Positions 42,449 to 52,487 of a stretch of DNA of 64,000 nucleotides are shown one piece after another (position 1 is the first letter of the stretch; each line of letters opens with the position of its first letter). The notes under the pieces are model-generated. The model was given only the letters and a program-made list of their open reading frames with translations. It had not been told where the DNA came from and made no database searches. The position numbers were made by a program, and so were the translations under genes. The stretch comes from Bradyrhizobium sp. CSA207 (GTDB taxonomy: Bacteria; Pseudomonadota; Alphaproteobacteria; Rhizobiales; Xanthobacteraceae): NCBI RefSeq assembly GCF_029051685.1, contig NZ_JAACFT010000022.1, positions 1 through 64,000 on the forward strand, read 5' to 3'.

Positions 42449-43261
42449 CTAGCCCGGCGACGGGCCGTAATTGGTGAAGTCGATCTTGAACATGCCGGGA
42501 TCGAGCTTCTTGCCCGCATCGAGATTGTAGACCGCGATCGTGGTGTCATAGCCCTGCGGGTCGGTGACGGTCCATTGCTTGAGCTGGCCGTCCTTGGCGC
42601 CGAACATCAGCATCAGGCGGCTGGTGCCGACCAGCGCCTGCTTCTCCTCGATGGTGACGCTGACGAAGACGTCGTCGGCGGTGACGTTGACGACGTTGGT
42701 GTCCTTCATCAGATCGATTCGATCCGACAGCAGGAAGCGCAGCGGCGTCTGCGACAGCGGATAGACGTCTTGCGTCGCCAGCTTGCGGTCGCGCACCACG
42801 AGCGACGATCCGTCGGCGACGATGTCGATCGGGCTCGGCGGATCATATTCGAAGCGCACCTTGCCCGGCTTCTGGATGTAGAAGTCGCCTTGCATCTTGC
42901 TGCCGTCGGGACCGACTTGGACGAAATTCCCGACCAGAGTCGAGAGCGACGACAGATAGGCGCTGACCTTGGCCGCCTGCGCCTTCTGGTTGGCATCGAA
43001 GGTCTGGAAGATGCTGCTCGGCACGTTGCGGCGCGGATCCGGAATCACCGGATTCGGCGGCGGCTGGGTCGCGCCGGTGATCGACGGCCCCCCAGAGGGC
43101 GGAGCACCGTCACGGGCCTTTGGCGCCGGCTTTGGCACGGGTACGTTCTGTGCAAAAGACGCGGCGGTCACCATCGCGGCGGTGACGAGAAGCACGCCCG
43201 CCACGCGCGCGCTTCGCGCAGCGATGGAGGCAGCGAATCGAATGTCCGGATGTCTGATCAA
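42449..43261 (-). CDS. lolA: LolA-like outer-membrane lipoprotein carrier protein
   Basis: 270 residues if TTG 43261 is the start (ACAGGAC lies upstream; no ATG precedes the signal-like helix VAGVLLVTAAMVTAASFAQN). A Pro/Ala-rich linker (about residues 50-90) precedes the LolA fold: SSLSTLVGNFVQVGPDGSKM, GDFYIQKPGKVRFEYDPPSP, IVADGSSLVVRDRKLATQDV, PLRFLLSDRIDL and a C-terminal IDFTNYGPSPG. It should carry lipoproteins across the periplasm. It lies 95 bp after ftsK. The long linker is more than most LolA proteins have. Confidence 0.9.
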   Translation of the reverse strand: MIRHPDIRFAASIAARSARVAGVLLVTAAMVTAASFAQNVPVPKPAPKARDGAPPSGGPSITGATQPPPNPVIPDPRRNVPSSIFQTFDANQKAQAAKVSAYLSSLSTLVGNFVQVGPDGSKMQGDFYIQKPGKVRFEYDPPSPIDIVADGSSLVVRDRKLATQDVYPLSQTPLRFLLSDRIDLMKDTNVVNVTADDVFVSVTIEEKQALVGTSRLMLMFGAKDGQLKQWTVTDPQGYDTTIAVYNLDAGKKLDPGMFKIDFTNYGPSPG

Positions 43262-43356
43262 CGCGTCGTCCTGTGTGGCTGGGCGTCGTTTTAGCGTGAA
43301 TTCAGGCAAAAGCAGATATCGTTTTTGCGTGAGAATGCATTTTGAGACGGGCCGCC

Positions 43357-45828
<2,472 letters not shown>

Positions 45829-45837
45829 GGGCCCCGC

Positions 45838-47052
45838 CTAACCCAGAGTCTCGACCAGGCGGTGCAGCGCCGCCGCCGTGGTCTCACCATCCTGCACCAG
45901 CGCCAGGCGAATGTAGCCCGCACCGGGATTGAAGCCATCGGGCTGGAGCCGCGCCAGATAGCTGCCGGGCACCACGCGCACGCCTGCTTCCTTGAACAGC
46001 CTGACCGTCAAGGCCACGTCGTCGCCGAGCTCGGACGTGTTGAGCCAGACGCAGAAGCCGCCGTCGGGCCGGCGATAGCCGTAACGATTGCCGATGATCT
46101 GGTCGGCGAGATCGAACTTGATCCGGTAGAGCCTGCGGTTCTCCTCGACATGCGCCTCGTCACCGTAGGCAACGGTCGCGACATGCTGGAGCGGCACCGG
46201 CACCTGCGGCGCCGCGACGTTGCGCAGTTCGAGAAACATGCTGATGAATTTCTTGTCGCCGGCGGCGAAGCCGACGCGCATGCCCGGCAGATTCGAGCGC
46301 TTCGACAGCGATTGGAACGCAACCACGCGGGTGAAATCAGGACCGGCGCATTCCAGCGCGCTGCCCGGAGCTTCCCGGGTGTAGATCTCCGAATAGCACT
46401 CGTCGCTCAGGATCACGAAGCCGTAGCGATCGGCGAGCTGCTTGAGGCGAAGAAAATAGTCGCGCGAGGCGACCGAGCCCTGCGGATTGGCGGGCGAGGC
46501 CAGATAGAACGCGACCGTGCGCGCCAGCGTCGCCTCGTCGATGGCGTCGAGGTCGGGCAGAAAACCGTTCTCGATGGTGGTCGGCAAATAGACCGGCTCG
46601 CAAGCGGCTGCGCGGGCCCCGGCGCCATAGACCGGATAGAACGGATTCGGCATCAGGATCGCAGGCTTGCCGGGACGCGGCCCGACATAGCGCGCCGCCG
46701 TGATCGCGGCAAAGAACAGTCCCTCGCGGCTGCCATTGAGAACGAGAACCTCGCTCTCGGGATCGAGCGGTCGCGGCAGCTTGAAGCGCGACGACAGCCA
46801 GGCGCTGGCGGCTTTGCGGAACGGGTCGGTGCCCTTGTTCGCCGGGTAACGGCCGAAATCGGCGGTGTGCTTGGCCAGCACCGGGCCGACGAAGTCAGGC
46901 ACCGGATGCTGGGGCTCGCCGACTGCAAGCGTAATCAAGGGCTTGCCTGGCTGATGCGGCGCCAGCAGCTCGTTCAGCCGGACGAAGGGCGAGCGGTCGC
47001 TGTCGGAGCTTCCACCGGTCTGCGGCGCACGGGATGAAGCGGTCATAGCCAT
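45838..47052 (-). CDS. Class I/II PLP-dependent aminotransferase (DapC-like)
   Basis: About 404 residues; ATG 47052 or 47046, the latter two codons in. Fold-type I aminotransferase: ITLAVGEPQHPVPDFV, VLVLNGSREGLFFAAI, FYLASPANPQGSVASRDYF, VILSDECYSEIYT and the PLP lysine in FQSLSKRSNLPGMRVGF. The sequence is closest in memory to succinyldiaminopimelate aminotransferases of Alphaproteobacteria, which would feed lysine and peptidoglycan synthesis; an aspartate-aminotransferase-like role is possible. It is followed closely by ftsK. Confidence 0.88.
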   Translation of the reverse strand: MAMTASSRAPQTGGSSDSDRSPFVRLNELLAPHQPGKPLITLAVGEPQHPVPDFVGPVLAKHTADFGRYPANKGTDPFRKAASAWLSSRFKLPRPLDPESEVLVLNGSREGLFFAAITAARYVGPRPGKPAILMPNPFYPVYGAGARAAACEPVYLPTTIENGFLPDLDAIDEATLARTVAFYLASPANPQGSVASRDYFLRLKQLADRYGFVILSDECYSEIYTREAPGSALECAGPDFTRVVAFQSLSKRSNLPGMRVGFAAGDKKFISMFLELRNVAAPQVPVPLQHVATVAYGDEAHVEENRRLYRIKFDLADQIIGNRYGYRRPDGGFCVWLNTSELGDDVALTVRLFKEAGVRVVPGSYLARLQPDGFNPGAGYIRLALVQDGETTAAALHRLVETLG

Positions 47053-47393
47053 TCTGGGCGCCAGCACTCTTGGAACAGCCGGTCGCGCGAAGGCACCGGC
47101 GGGAAGCGGTTCAGTTCACCATAGATAGGGCGAGGTTAAGACGCGATTAACCATCGGCCGCCGCCCCCGTCCAGAGCGGGAATAATGAGGCCGGATAACA
47201 ACGGGATGCATGGCGCGCGAGGCCTCACTTCTCGTCGCACGCGGCGCTGATCGTTCTCTGCCGGGGACGTGGATGTTTCGGCGACGTCATGGCCGGGCCT
47301 TGTCCCGGCCATCCACGGCCTTTCCCGGCGCGCCCAAGAACGTGGATGCCCGGGACAAGCCCGGGCATGACGAGCTTCGCGATATAGGCGCGT
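47053..47393. other. Gene-free gap with inverted repeat (GGCCGGGCCTTGTCCCGGCC type)
   Basis: 341 bp. The aminotransferase promoter should be near 47060-47160. GTCATGGCCGGGCCTTGTCC with GGCCATCCACG (47286-47316) is mirrored by CGTGGATGCCCGGGACAAGC with CCGGGCATGACG (47341-47372), a dispersed Bradyrhizobium-type element of about 90 bp. No gene is visible. Confidence 0.6.
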
Positions 47394-47798
47394 CTAGTGC
47401 CCCGGCAGCTTCTCAAACGTCGGCATGCCCGCCGGGATCGCGTGGAATTCCTGCTTGTCGCAGGTGTAGATCGCCAGCTGCGGCTGGAACTGGGACGGCT
47501 CATCCAGCGTGCCGACCTTCACGATCGCGGCCGGCAGCCCCGGAACCTTCGTGACCAGATGCGTGCCGCACTCGGCGCAGAATTCGCGCGTGACGGCCCG
47601 CTCGAGATCCTTGCGGGTGAACTGCTTGGGCTGCCCGGTGATGTAGCTGAAGCCCGCCGCCGGCATCGCGATGAAGATGTTGGGCGCGCCGCCCGAGATG
47701 TACTGGCACTCGCGGCAATGACACTGCGCCTGCATCATCGGGTCGCCCTCGGCCACGTAGCGTACTTCGCCGCAATAGCATCCGCCTTCCAAACGCAT
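47394..47798 (-). CDS. GFA-family (glutathione-dependent formaldehyde-activating) protein
   Basis: 134 residues from ATG 47798, with a good Shine-Dalgarno (GGGAGG) 6 bp upstream. Zinc-binding Cys motifs typical of the Mss4-like GFA fold: GGCYCGEVRY, QCHCRECQ and FCAECGTHLVTK. Known GFA proteins include Gfa, claimed to condense formaldehyde with glutathione; most members, like this one, have no proven substrate. Monocistronic. Confidence 0.92.
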   Translation of the reverse strand: MRLEGGCYCGEVRYVAEGDPMMQAQCHCRECQYISGGAPNIFIAMPAAGFSYITGQPKQFTRKDLERAVTREFCAECGTHLVTKVPGLPAAIVKVGTLDEPSQFQPQLAIYTCDKQEFHAIPAGMPTFEKLPGH

Positions 47799-47882
47799 GA
47801 CGACCTCCCGCTTTGTTGTTCTTGTGGTCGATATTTCTGCGCTGCCTGCCTGGAATGGCAATCTTTTTCTTTGGTGGGGCGA

Positions 47883-47919
47883 TCAAAAAGAAAGGGGCTC
47901 CAACTTGCGCTGGAGCCCC
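47883..47919 (-). terminator. Rho-independent terminator after amtB
   Basis: On the minus strand GGGGCTCCA, loop GCGCAAGT, TGGAGCCCC (arms 47911-47919 and 47894-47902), then TTTCTTTTTG. It lies about 85 bp after the amtB stop. A second strong hairpin without a T-run, GGGCGCGATCC / GGATCGCGCCC around 47965-47992, lies between. Confidence 0.88.
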
Positions 47920-48003
47920 TCAACGGTCGGGGCATTGCCGGGTATGTGCCCAAACCGTAGTTCTGGGCGCGATCCCCGGGAGGATCGCGCCCCGGGAGAA
48001 CAC

Positions 48004-49452
48004 TTACATGTTGTAGGCGCGCTCGGTGTGCTCGGTGATGTCGAGGCCTTCACGCTCGGTCTCGACGTTGGCGCGCAGGCCAACGATCACGTCGACGACC
48101 TTGTAGAGGATCGCCGAACCGATGCCCGACCACACCAGCGTGGTGCAGACGCCCCAGAGCTGGGAGATCATCTGCGCCGCGAAGTCGTAATCGGCAACCT
48201 TGGGCGGGATCGCGGTGTAGTCGATGATGCCGGCGCCGCCGAGGGCCGGGTTGACCAGGATGCCGGTGCCGAGGGCGCCGATGATGCCGCCGACACAGTG
48301 CACGCCGAACACATCGAGGGAGTCATCGTAGCCGAGCGCGTTCTTCACCACGGTGCAGAAGAACAGGCAGACCACGCCGACGACGAGGCCGAGGACGATC
48401 GCGCCCATCACGCCGGCGAAGCCGGCCGCAGGTGTGACCGCCACGAGGCCCGCAACAGCGCCGGAGATGATGCCGAGCACGGAGGGATGACCCTTCACGA
48501 TCCACTCCGCGAACATCCACGACAGCGCGGCGGCTGCGGTGGCGACGAAGGAGTTGGTCATGGCGAGGGCTGCGCCGCCGTTGGCCTCTAAGTTGGAGCC
48601 GGCGTTGAAGCCGAACCAGCCGACCCAGAGCAGCGAGGCGCCGATCATCGACATCGTCAGCGAGTGCGGAGCCATCAGCTCCTTGCCGTAGCCGACGCGC
48701 TTGCCGATCAAGAGAGCGCCGACGAGACCTGCAATGCCGGCGTTGATGTGCACCACGGTGCCGCCCGCAAAGTCGATCGCGCCCTTCTTGAAGATCCAGC
48801 CGGCGTCGGCGTTGATCTCGTCGAGCTTGGCCTGCGCCGCGGTCTTCGCCGCGCCATCAGCCGCTGCAGCAAGCGCCTTGGCGGCATCCTGAATCGCGTC
48901 CGGGCCGGGCCAGTACCAGACCATGTGCGCGATCGGGAAGTAGATCAGGGTGACCCAGAGCGGAATGAACAGCGCGATTGCCGCGAACTTCATGCGCTCG
49001 GCAAAGGCGCCGACGATCAGCGCGGGCGTGATCGCCGCGAAGGTCATCTGGAAGCAGATATAGATGAGCTCCGAGATGTTGGCGTCGACGCTGAAGGTCG
49101 CCGCCTTCGAGTCGGTGGTGACGCCCATCATGAAGGCCTTGGAGAAGCCGCCGATGAAGTCGGAGCCGCCGGTGAAGGCGAGGCTGTAGCCGTATACGGC
49201 CCAGATCACGGTGACGACGCAGACGGTGTAGAACACCTGCATCAGGACCGAGAGCATGTTCTTGGAGCGGACGAGGCCGCCGTAGAACAGCGCAAGACCC
49301 GGGATCGTCATCAACAGCACGAGTACTGTCGATGTCAGCATCCAGGCGTTGTCTCCCTTGTTGACCGTTGGCTCGGCATAGGCTGCGGTCGCAGCGAACA
49401 GGCCGACTGCGAGAGCCGCCAATCCCGCGCCATAGGGACGCTTAAACGTCAT
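48004..49452 (-). CDS. amtB: Ammonium transporter
   Basis: 482 residues. A cleavable signal peptide (about 1-26, ending AAYA) precedes the Amt fold with 11 helices. Motifs: LALFYGGLVRSKNMLS, IPLWVTLIYFPIAHMVWYWP, FAGGTVVHINAGIAGLVGAL with the pore His, DDSLDVFGVHCVGGIIGALG with the second pore His, and the C-terminal tail that contacts GlnK. An extra Ala/Lys-rich loop (about residues 190-215) makes it longer than E. coli AmtB. It is 39 bp after glnK and ends with an intrinsic terminator. Confidence 0.97.
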   Translation of the reverse strand: MTFKRPYGAGLAALAVGLFAATAAYAEPTVNKGDNAWMLTSTVLVLLMTIPGLALFYGGLVRSKNMLSVLMQVFYTVCVVTVIWAVYGYSLAFTGGSDFIGGFSKAFMMGVTTDSKAATFSVDANISELIYICFQMTFAAITPALIVGAFAERMKFAAIALFIPLWVTLIYFPIAHMVWYWPGPDAIQDAAKALAAAADGAAKTAAQAKLDEINADAGWIFKKGAIDFAGGTVVHINAGIAGLVGALLIGKRVGYGKELMAPHSLTMSMIGASLLWVGWFGFNAGSNLEANGGAALAMTNSFVATAAAALSWMFAEWIVKGHPSVLGIISGAVAGLVAVTPAAGFAGVMGAIVLGLVVGVVCLFFCTVVKNALGYDDSLDVFGVHCVGGIIGALGTGILVNPALGGAGIIDYTAIPPKVADYDFAAQMISQLWGVCTTLVWSGIGSAILYKVVDVIVGLRANVETEREGLDITEHTERAYNM

Positions 49453-49491
49453 TTCATTTACTCCTGATTGAATTTTTGATTGAGCGCGAAA

Positions 49492-49830
49492 TCAAAGGGC
49501 CGCGGCGTCGGCCTCGCCGGTGCGGATGCGAACCGCATGGTCGAGGTTGATGACGAAGATCTTGCCGTCGCCGATTTGTCCGGTTTTCGCAGCCGACGTG
49601 ATGGCGTCGATGGTCTTGTCGACCTGGTCGGAGGCGACAGCGACCTCGATCTTGATCTTGGGCAGGAAGCTCACGGCATATTCGGCGCCGCGATAGATTT
49701 CCGTATGGCCCTTCTGACGGCCATATCCCTTGACTTCCGTCACCGTAAGCCCGTGAACGCCGATGGCGGTCAGGGCGTCACGGACTTCTTCCAGCTTGAA
49801 TGGCTTGATAATCGCCATAACAATTTTCAT
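49492..49830 (-). CDS. glnK: PII signalling protein GlnK
   Basis: 112 residues from ATG 49830 (MKIVMAIIKPFKLEEVRDAL). PII family: the T-loop GYGRQKGHTEIYRGAEYAV with the uridylylatable Tyr51, and the C-terminal TGQIGDGKIFVINLDHAVRI motif. It binds ATP/ADP and 2-oxoglutarate and blocks AmtB. It is followed 39 bp later by amtB, and a probable sigma-54 promoter lies 110 bp upstream. Confidence 0.97.
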   Translation of the reverse strand: MKIVMAIIKPFKLEEVRDALTAIGVHGLTVTEVKGYGRQKGHTEIYRGAEYAVSFLPKIKIEVAVASDQVDKTIDAITSAAKTGQIGDGKIFVINLDHAVRIRTGEADAAAL

Positions 49831-50241
49831 GGGTCCTATCCCCGCTTGGGCCCGGTCCGGACGTGGCCGGGCGTTTCTCGACTGGTTCGCCACGAGGGAG
49901 AAAGTTCACTACGCGGGCACAGCCAGGACCCCTAGAATCAAATGCCGTGCCAGATCGTCCGTCTTGCCTAACGGACTATGAAAACGGGTGTTTTCGCGTT
50001 TGGCGGGTGTTGCGCCGCAGTGCGCTATTACGTCGCGCTCAAAACTTAGTCAGGCCTGCGTAAAATGCGAGCAGGACAGGCCGCCGACACAATGTTGCTC
50101 ATGCGTCGGGCAGCGCGAAGGTATTTTGGTAGAGCGGCCGCCTAGTGCAGGGCTTCTCCGCGCTGCGAAATATCCAGTCCCTCCGGCTCGTGCTCACGGG
50201 ATACGCGCAAGGGCACGAACAGGCCGACCGGCTTCGGACCG
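49831..50241. other. glnK upstream region and clpP-like downstream region
   Basis: 411 bp without a convincing gene. It contains the sigma-54-type promoter for glnK (49936-49953). A possible weak NtrC-type dyad (TGCGCCGCAGTGCGC near 50012-50026) lies upstream of it. The part closer to 50241 follows the stop of the ClpP-like gene. Confidence 0.55.
49936..49953 (-). promoter_or_regulatory. Probable sigma-54 promoter of glnK-amtB
   Basis: Minus strand: CTGGCACGGCATTTGATT, with the -24 element TGGCACG (49952-49946), 4-bp spacer GCAT and -12 element TTGA (49941-49938) against consensus TTGC. The spacing is exact and only the last -12 base differs. It is about 105 bp before the glnK start, in keeping with nitrogen control by RpoN/NtrC. 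Confidence 0.8.
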
Positions 50242-50844
50242 TCAGGCGACGTCGCGTTCCGCAAGAACCCTGTCGATCAGTCCCCATTCGACCGCTTGGT
50301 TCGCGGTCATGAAGTGATCGCGGTCCAGCGTTCGTTCCACCTCCTGCTCGGGGCGCCCGCAATGCTTTGCATAGAGACGGATAATGCGCCGCTTGGTTTC
50401 CTGCATTTCGGTTGCATGGATCAGGATGTCGGACGCCTGGCCTTGGAAGCCGCCGAGGGGCTGATGCACGTGGAGGCTCGCATTGGGCAGGGCAGCGCGG
50501 TGACCGGGCGCGCCGGCCATCAGCAGGAACGAGCCCATGGAGCGCGCGGTGCCCATGCACAGCGTATGGACCGGCGCCTTGATGAATTGCATGGTGTCGT
50601 ACATCGCAAGGCCACTGGTGATCACGCCGCCATAGGAATTGATGTAGAGATTGATCGGCTTGTGCGGGTTCTCCGCCTCCAGGAACAGGAGCTGCGCGCA
50701 AACCAGTCCGGACATCGCATCATTGACCTCGCCGTTCAGGAAGATGATGCGCTCGCGCAAGAGCCGCGAATAGATGTCGAAGGATCGCTCGCCGCGAGCG
50801 GACTGTTCCACCACCATAGGGACGAGCTGCAGCATGTCGCGCAT
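50242..50844 (-). CDS. clpP: ClpP-type serine protease paralogue
   Basis: 200 residues. It retains the catalytic triad: Ser102 in CMGTARSMGS, His127 in LHVHQPLGG and Asp176 in LDRDHFMTA, with the handle helix and YINSYGGVITSGLAMYDTMQ. ClpP forms tetradecamers with Clp ATPases. The Ser neighbourhood differs from the usual GQAASMGS, so this is likely a secondary ClpP, as Bradyrhizobium carries several. No clpX or clpA is adjacent; it lies 40 bp after the SRPBCC gene. Confidence 0.92.
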   Translation of the reverse strand: MRDMLQLVPMVVEQSARGERSFDIYSRLLRERIIFLNGEVNDAMSGLVCAQLLFLEAENPHKPINLYINSYGGVITSGLAMYDTMQFIKAPVHTLCMGTARSMGSFLLMAGAPGHRAALPNASLHVHQPLGGFQGQASDILIHATEMQETKRRIIRLYAKHCGRPEQEVERTLDRDHFMTANQAVEWGLIDRVLAERDVA

Positions 50845-50884
50845 CGGCGACCTCCATTTCTGCAGATGATGCAGTATTTTGCCG

Positions 50885-51238
50885 TTAGGCCGCGCGCATC
50901 AGGCAGGAATTGGCGTTGGCCGCCTGCGGCAGCTTTGCTCGATCGTCGCAGGCTTGCTGGATGATGCGAACGCGGGTGCCGCCGGATTCGTTCGGTTCGA
51001 TCAGGAAGGTGACGTGGCTTTCGCGAAACGGCGGTTCGGACTCGCGGAGGCGGTAGCGCACCTCTTCGCCCGCGATCGATGATTCAGGTTCGGCGGCCGC
51101 AAGGTCCGAGCCCGGCAGCCAGCGCTCGCGCAGGGCCGGAATGGTCACGGCGCGCCAAACCTTCGCCGGCGGTGCATCGAGGTCATATTCGAGCACCAAG
51201 GCTGGGGCGGAGTGATCAGGCTTCATCGCGTCGCTCAT
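50885..51238 (-). CDS. SRPBCC (AHSA1/START-like) domain protein
   Basis: 117 residues. LVLEYDLDAPPAKVWRAVTI followed by ALRERWLPG and VTFLIEPNESGGTRVRIIQQ fits the AHSA1-type SRPBCC ligand-binding fold. Such proteins are very often paired with an ArsR regulator, as here: the ATG is 28 bp after the ArsR stop. Ligand unknown. Confidence 0.87.
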   Translation of the reverse strand: MSDAMKPDHSAPALVLEYDLDAPPAKVWRAVTIPALRERWLPGSDLAAAEPESSIAGEEVRYRLRESEPPFRESHVTFLIEPNESGGTRVRIIQQACDDRAKLPQAANANSCLMRAA

Positions 51239-51246
51239 TGATCCAG

Positions 51247-51284
51247 GTCCTTATTGGTCCATGTCCTTATTGGTCCATGTCCTT
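51247..51284. repeat. 16-bp tandem duplication at the ArsR gene end
   Basis: GTCCTTATTGGTCCAT is repeated exactly at 51247-51262 and 51263-51278, with a partial third start (GTCCTT). The ArsR stop codon lies in the second copy and the SRPBCC start just beyond the first, so the duplication lengthened the spacer between the two genes. Confidence 0.85.
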
Positions 51285-51581
51285 CAAGAGACCGGCGAGG
51301 GCTTCCATGCGCTTCGGCCAATAGGCGCGGTAGCGCGCAAGCCATGTCCCGATGGTGGCGATCCCGTCCGGGTCGACCTCGTAGTTCACAAAGCGGCCCT
51401 GCCGCTGTTCGCGGACCAGGCGTGCCGCACGTAGCACCGCAAGATGCTGCGACATCGCCGGTTGGCTGATCTCCAACCCGTCGCGCAAAGCGCTGGCATT
51501 CAGGCTTCCGCCAGCGAGCTTTTCAAAGACCTTTCGGCGCGTCGGGTCGGCTAGCGCCTTGAAGATGTCGGCTTCAATCAT
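51267..51581 (-). CDS. ArsR-family winged-helix repressor
   Basis: 104 residues. IFKALADPTRRKVFEKLAGG, LRDGLEISQPAMSQHLAVLR with the recognition helix, and RQGRFVNYEVDPDGI form the ArsR winged helix. The Cys ligands of metal-sensing ArsR proteins are absent, matching the metal-independent group linked to SRPBCC proteins. It heads ArsR-SRPBCC-ClpP. A 9-bp-arm inverted repeat at 51586-51609 probably serves as its own operator. Confidence 0.92.
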   Translation of the reverse strand: MIEADIFKALADPTRRKVFEKLAGGSLNASALRDGLEISQPAMSQHLAVLRAARLVREQRQGRFVNYEVDPDGIATIGTWLARYRAYWPKRMEALAGLLKDMDQ

Positions 51582-51585
51582 GACG

Positions 51586-51609
51586 ACACATAAGCATACA
51601 CTTATGTGT
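51586..51609. promoter_or_regulatory. Probable ArsR operator
   Basis: ACACATAAG (51586-51594) and CTTATGTGT (51601-51609) are perfect inverted arms with a 6-bp spacer, 5 bp upstream of the ArsR start. An AT-rich dyad with this placement is typical of ArsR/SmtB-type autoregulation. Confidence 0.75.
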
Positions 51610-51765
51610 TGTGCAAGCCCGAAGTGACCTGCGGCCGTCCAGTGCTTCGCAACAATCCCGCCATGTCATTTCCCCCAGCATATCGATTGCGTCGCACGCT
51701 GTGGCGTCGTTGCCCGGTGCATTTCGAAGAAAGAGTTAGTCGCAACTGCGTTCCAAGCACTCCCC

Positions 51766-51890
51766 CTCCTCCTGAGGAGCGCGCTCGCGCGCGTCTCGAA
51801 GGATGGTCACGGGCGAGATCCGGGCCTTCATGGTTCGCCCGGCGATGCGAGCATCGTCCGGAGACGCGCGTTCCGCGCTCCTCACCATGA
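51766..51890. repeat. CCTCATGGTGAGGAG-type element, copy 2
   Basis: CTCCTGAGGAGCGCGCTCGC, GCGTCTCGAAGGATGGTCAC, GGCCTTCATGGTTCG and GCGCTCCTCACCATGACG are the same parts as at 41327-41434, in the reverse order. Confidence 0.68.
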
Positions 51891-51912
51891 CGGTCTCGCA
51901 ACGCAGTCGAAA

Positions 51913-52251
51913 TCAGAGCGCGTCGCTGTCGGTTTCGCCGGTACGGATGCGCAGCGCGTGGTCGATCGGCGTGACGAAGATCTTGCCGTCGCCGATCTGT
52001 CCGGTGCGCGCGGTCGCGGTGATGACGCTGACGGCCTTCTCGGCCACATCGGAGGCGACCGCGATCTCGATCCGCAGCTTGGGCAGGAAGTTCACGACAT
52101 ATTCGGCGCCACGATAGATCTCGGTGTGACCCTTCTGGCGGCCATAGCCCTTCACTTCGGTCACGGTCATGCCGTGGACGCCGATCGCCGTCAGCGCCTG
52201 ACGGACCTCATCCAGCTTGAAGGGTTTGATGATCGCGACGACGAGCTTCAT
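51913..52251 (-). CDS. Second PII signalling protein (GlnK/GlnB type), without adjacent amtB
   Basis: 112 residues, MKLVVAIIKPFKLDEVRQAL, T-loop GYGRQKGHTEIYRGAEYVV with Tyr51, and TGQIGDGKIFVTPIDHALRI. It is close to the GlnK at 49.5 kb and on the same strand, but the next gene downstream is the ArsR cassette, not amtB. It may be a leftover of a duplicated glnK-amtB pair or serve another target. No clear sigma-54 element was found upstream. Confidence 0.95.
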   Translation of the reverse strand: MKLVVAIIKPFKLDEVRQALTAIGVHGMTVTEVKGYGRQKGHTEIYRGAEYVVNFLPKLRIEIAVASDVAEKAVSVITATARTGQIGDGKIFVTPIDHALRIRTGETDSDAL

Positions 52252-52487
52252 GGTCAGGCCTATTCCTCGGGATGCGCCGCGCCGTGTCTCCCCGGCGCCG
52301 TATCAATCTGGCATCTTTCTGGGCAAATGGCATAAAAAACTTGCAGATTGAAGCAGAAAAACGCTTGGGCCTTTTCGCCGGCCGCCTCTGTACAGGGCAG
52401 CCGTTCATCCTCCACAATGCGTTTTTGGCATGGATGCGGTGAACCCGCGCCCGCTGAACGGTACATAAGTATTTTAGGGGGGCGTTC

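Larger units (their letters stand above)
51582..51912. other. Gap with ArsR promoter and dispersed repeat
   Basis: 331 bp between the ArsR start and the end of the second PII gene. It holds the operator-like inverted repeat (51586-51609) and a copy of the CCTCATGGTGAGGAG element (51766-51890). No gene was found; no amtB fragment was recognised. Confidence 0.6.

Noticed and set aside
50012..50026. TGCGCCGCAGTGCGC as an NtrC binding site upstream of glnK
   Set aside because: It matches the TGCACC-N5-GGTGCA consensus only partly. I mention it in the gap entry but do not call it.
52252..52487. A sigma-54 promoter for the second PII gene
   Set aside because: No TGGCAC-N5-TTGC arrangement with correct spacing was found on the minus strand.
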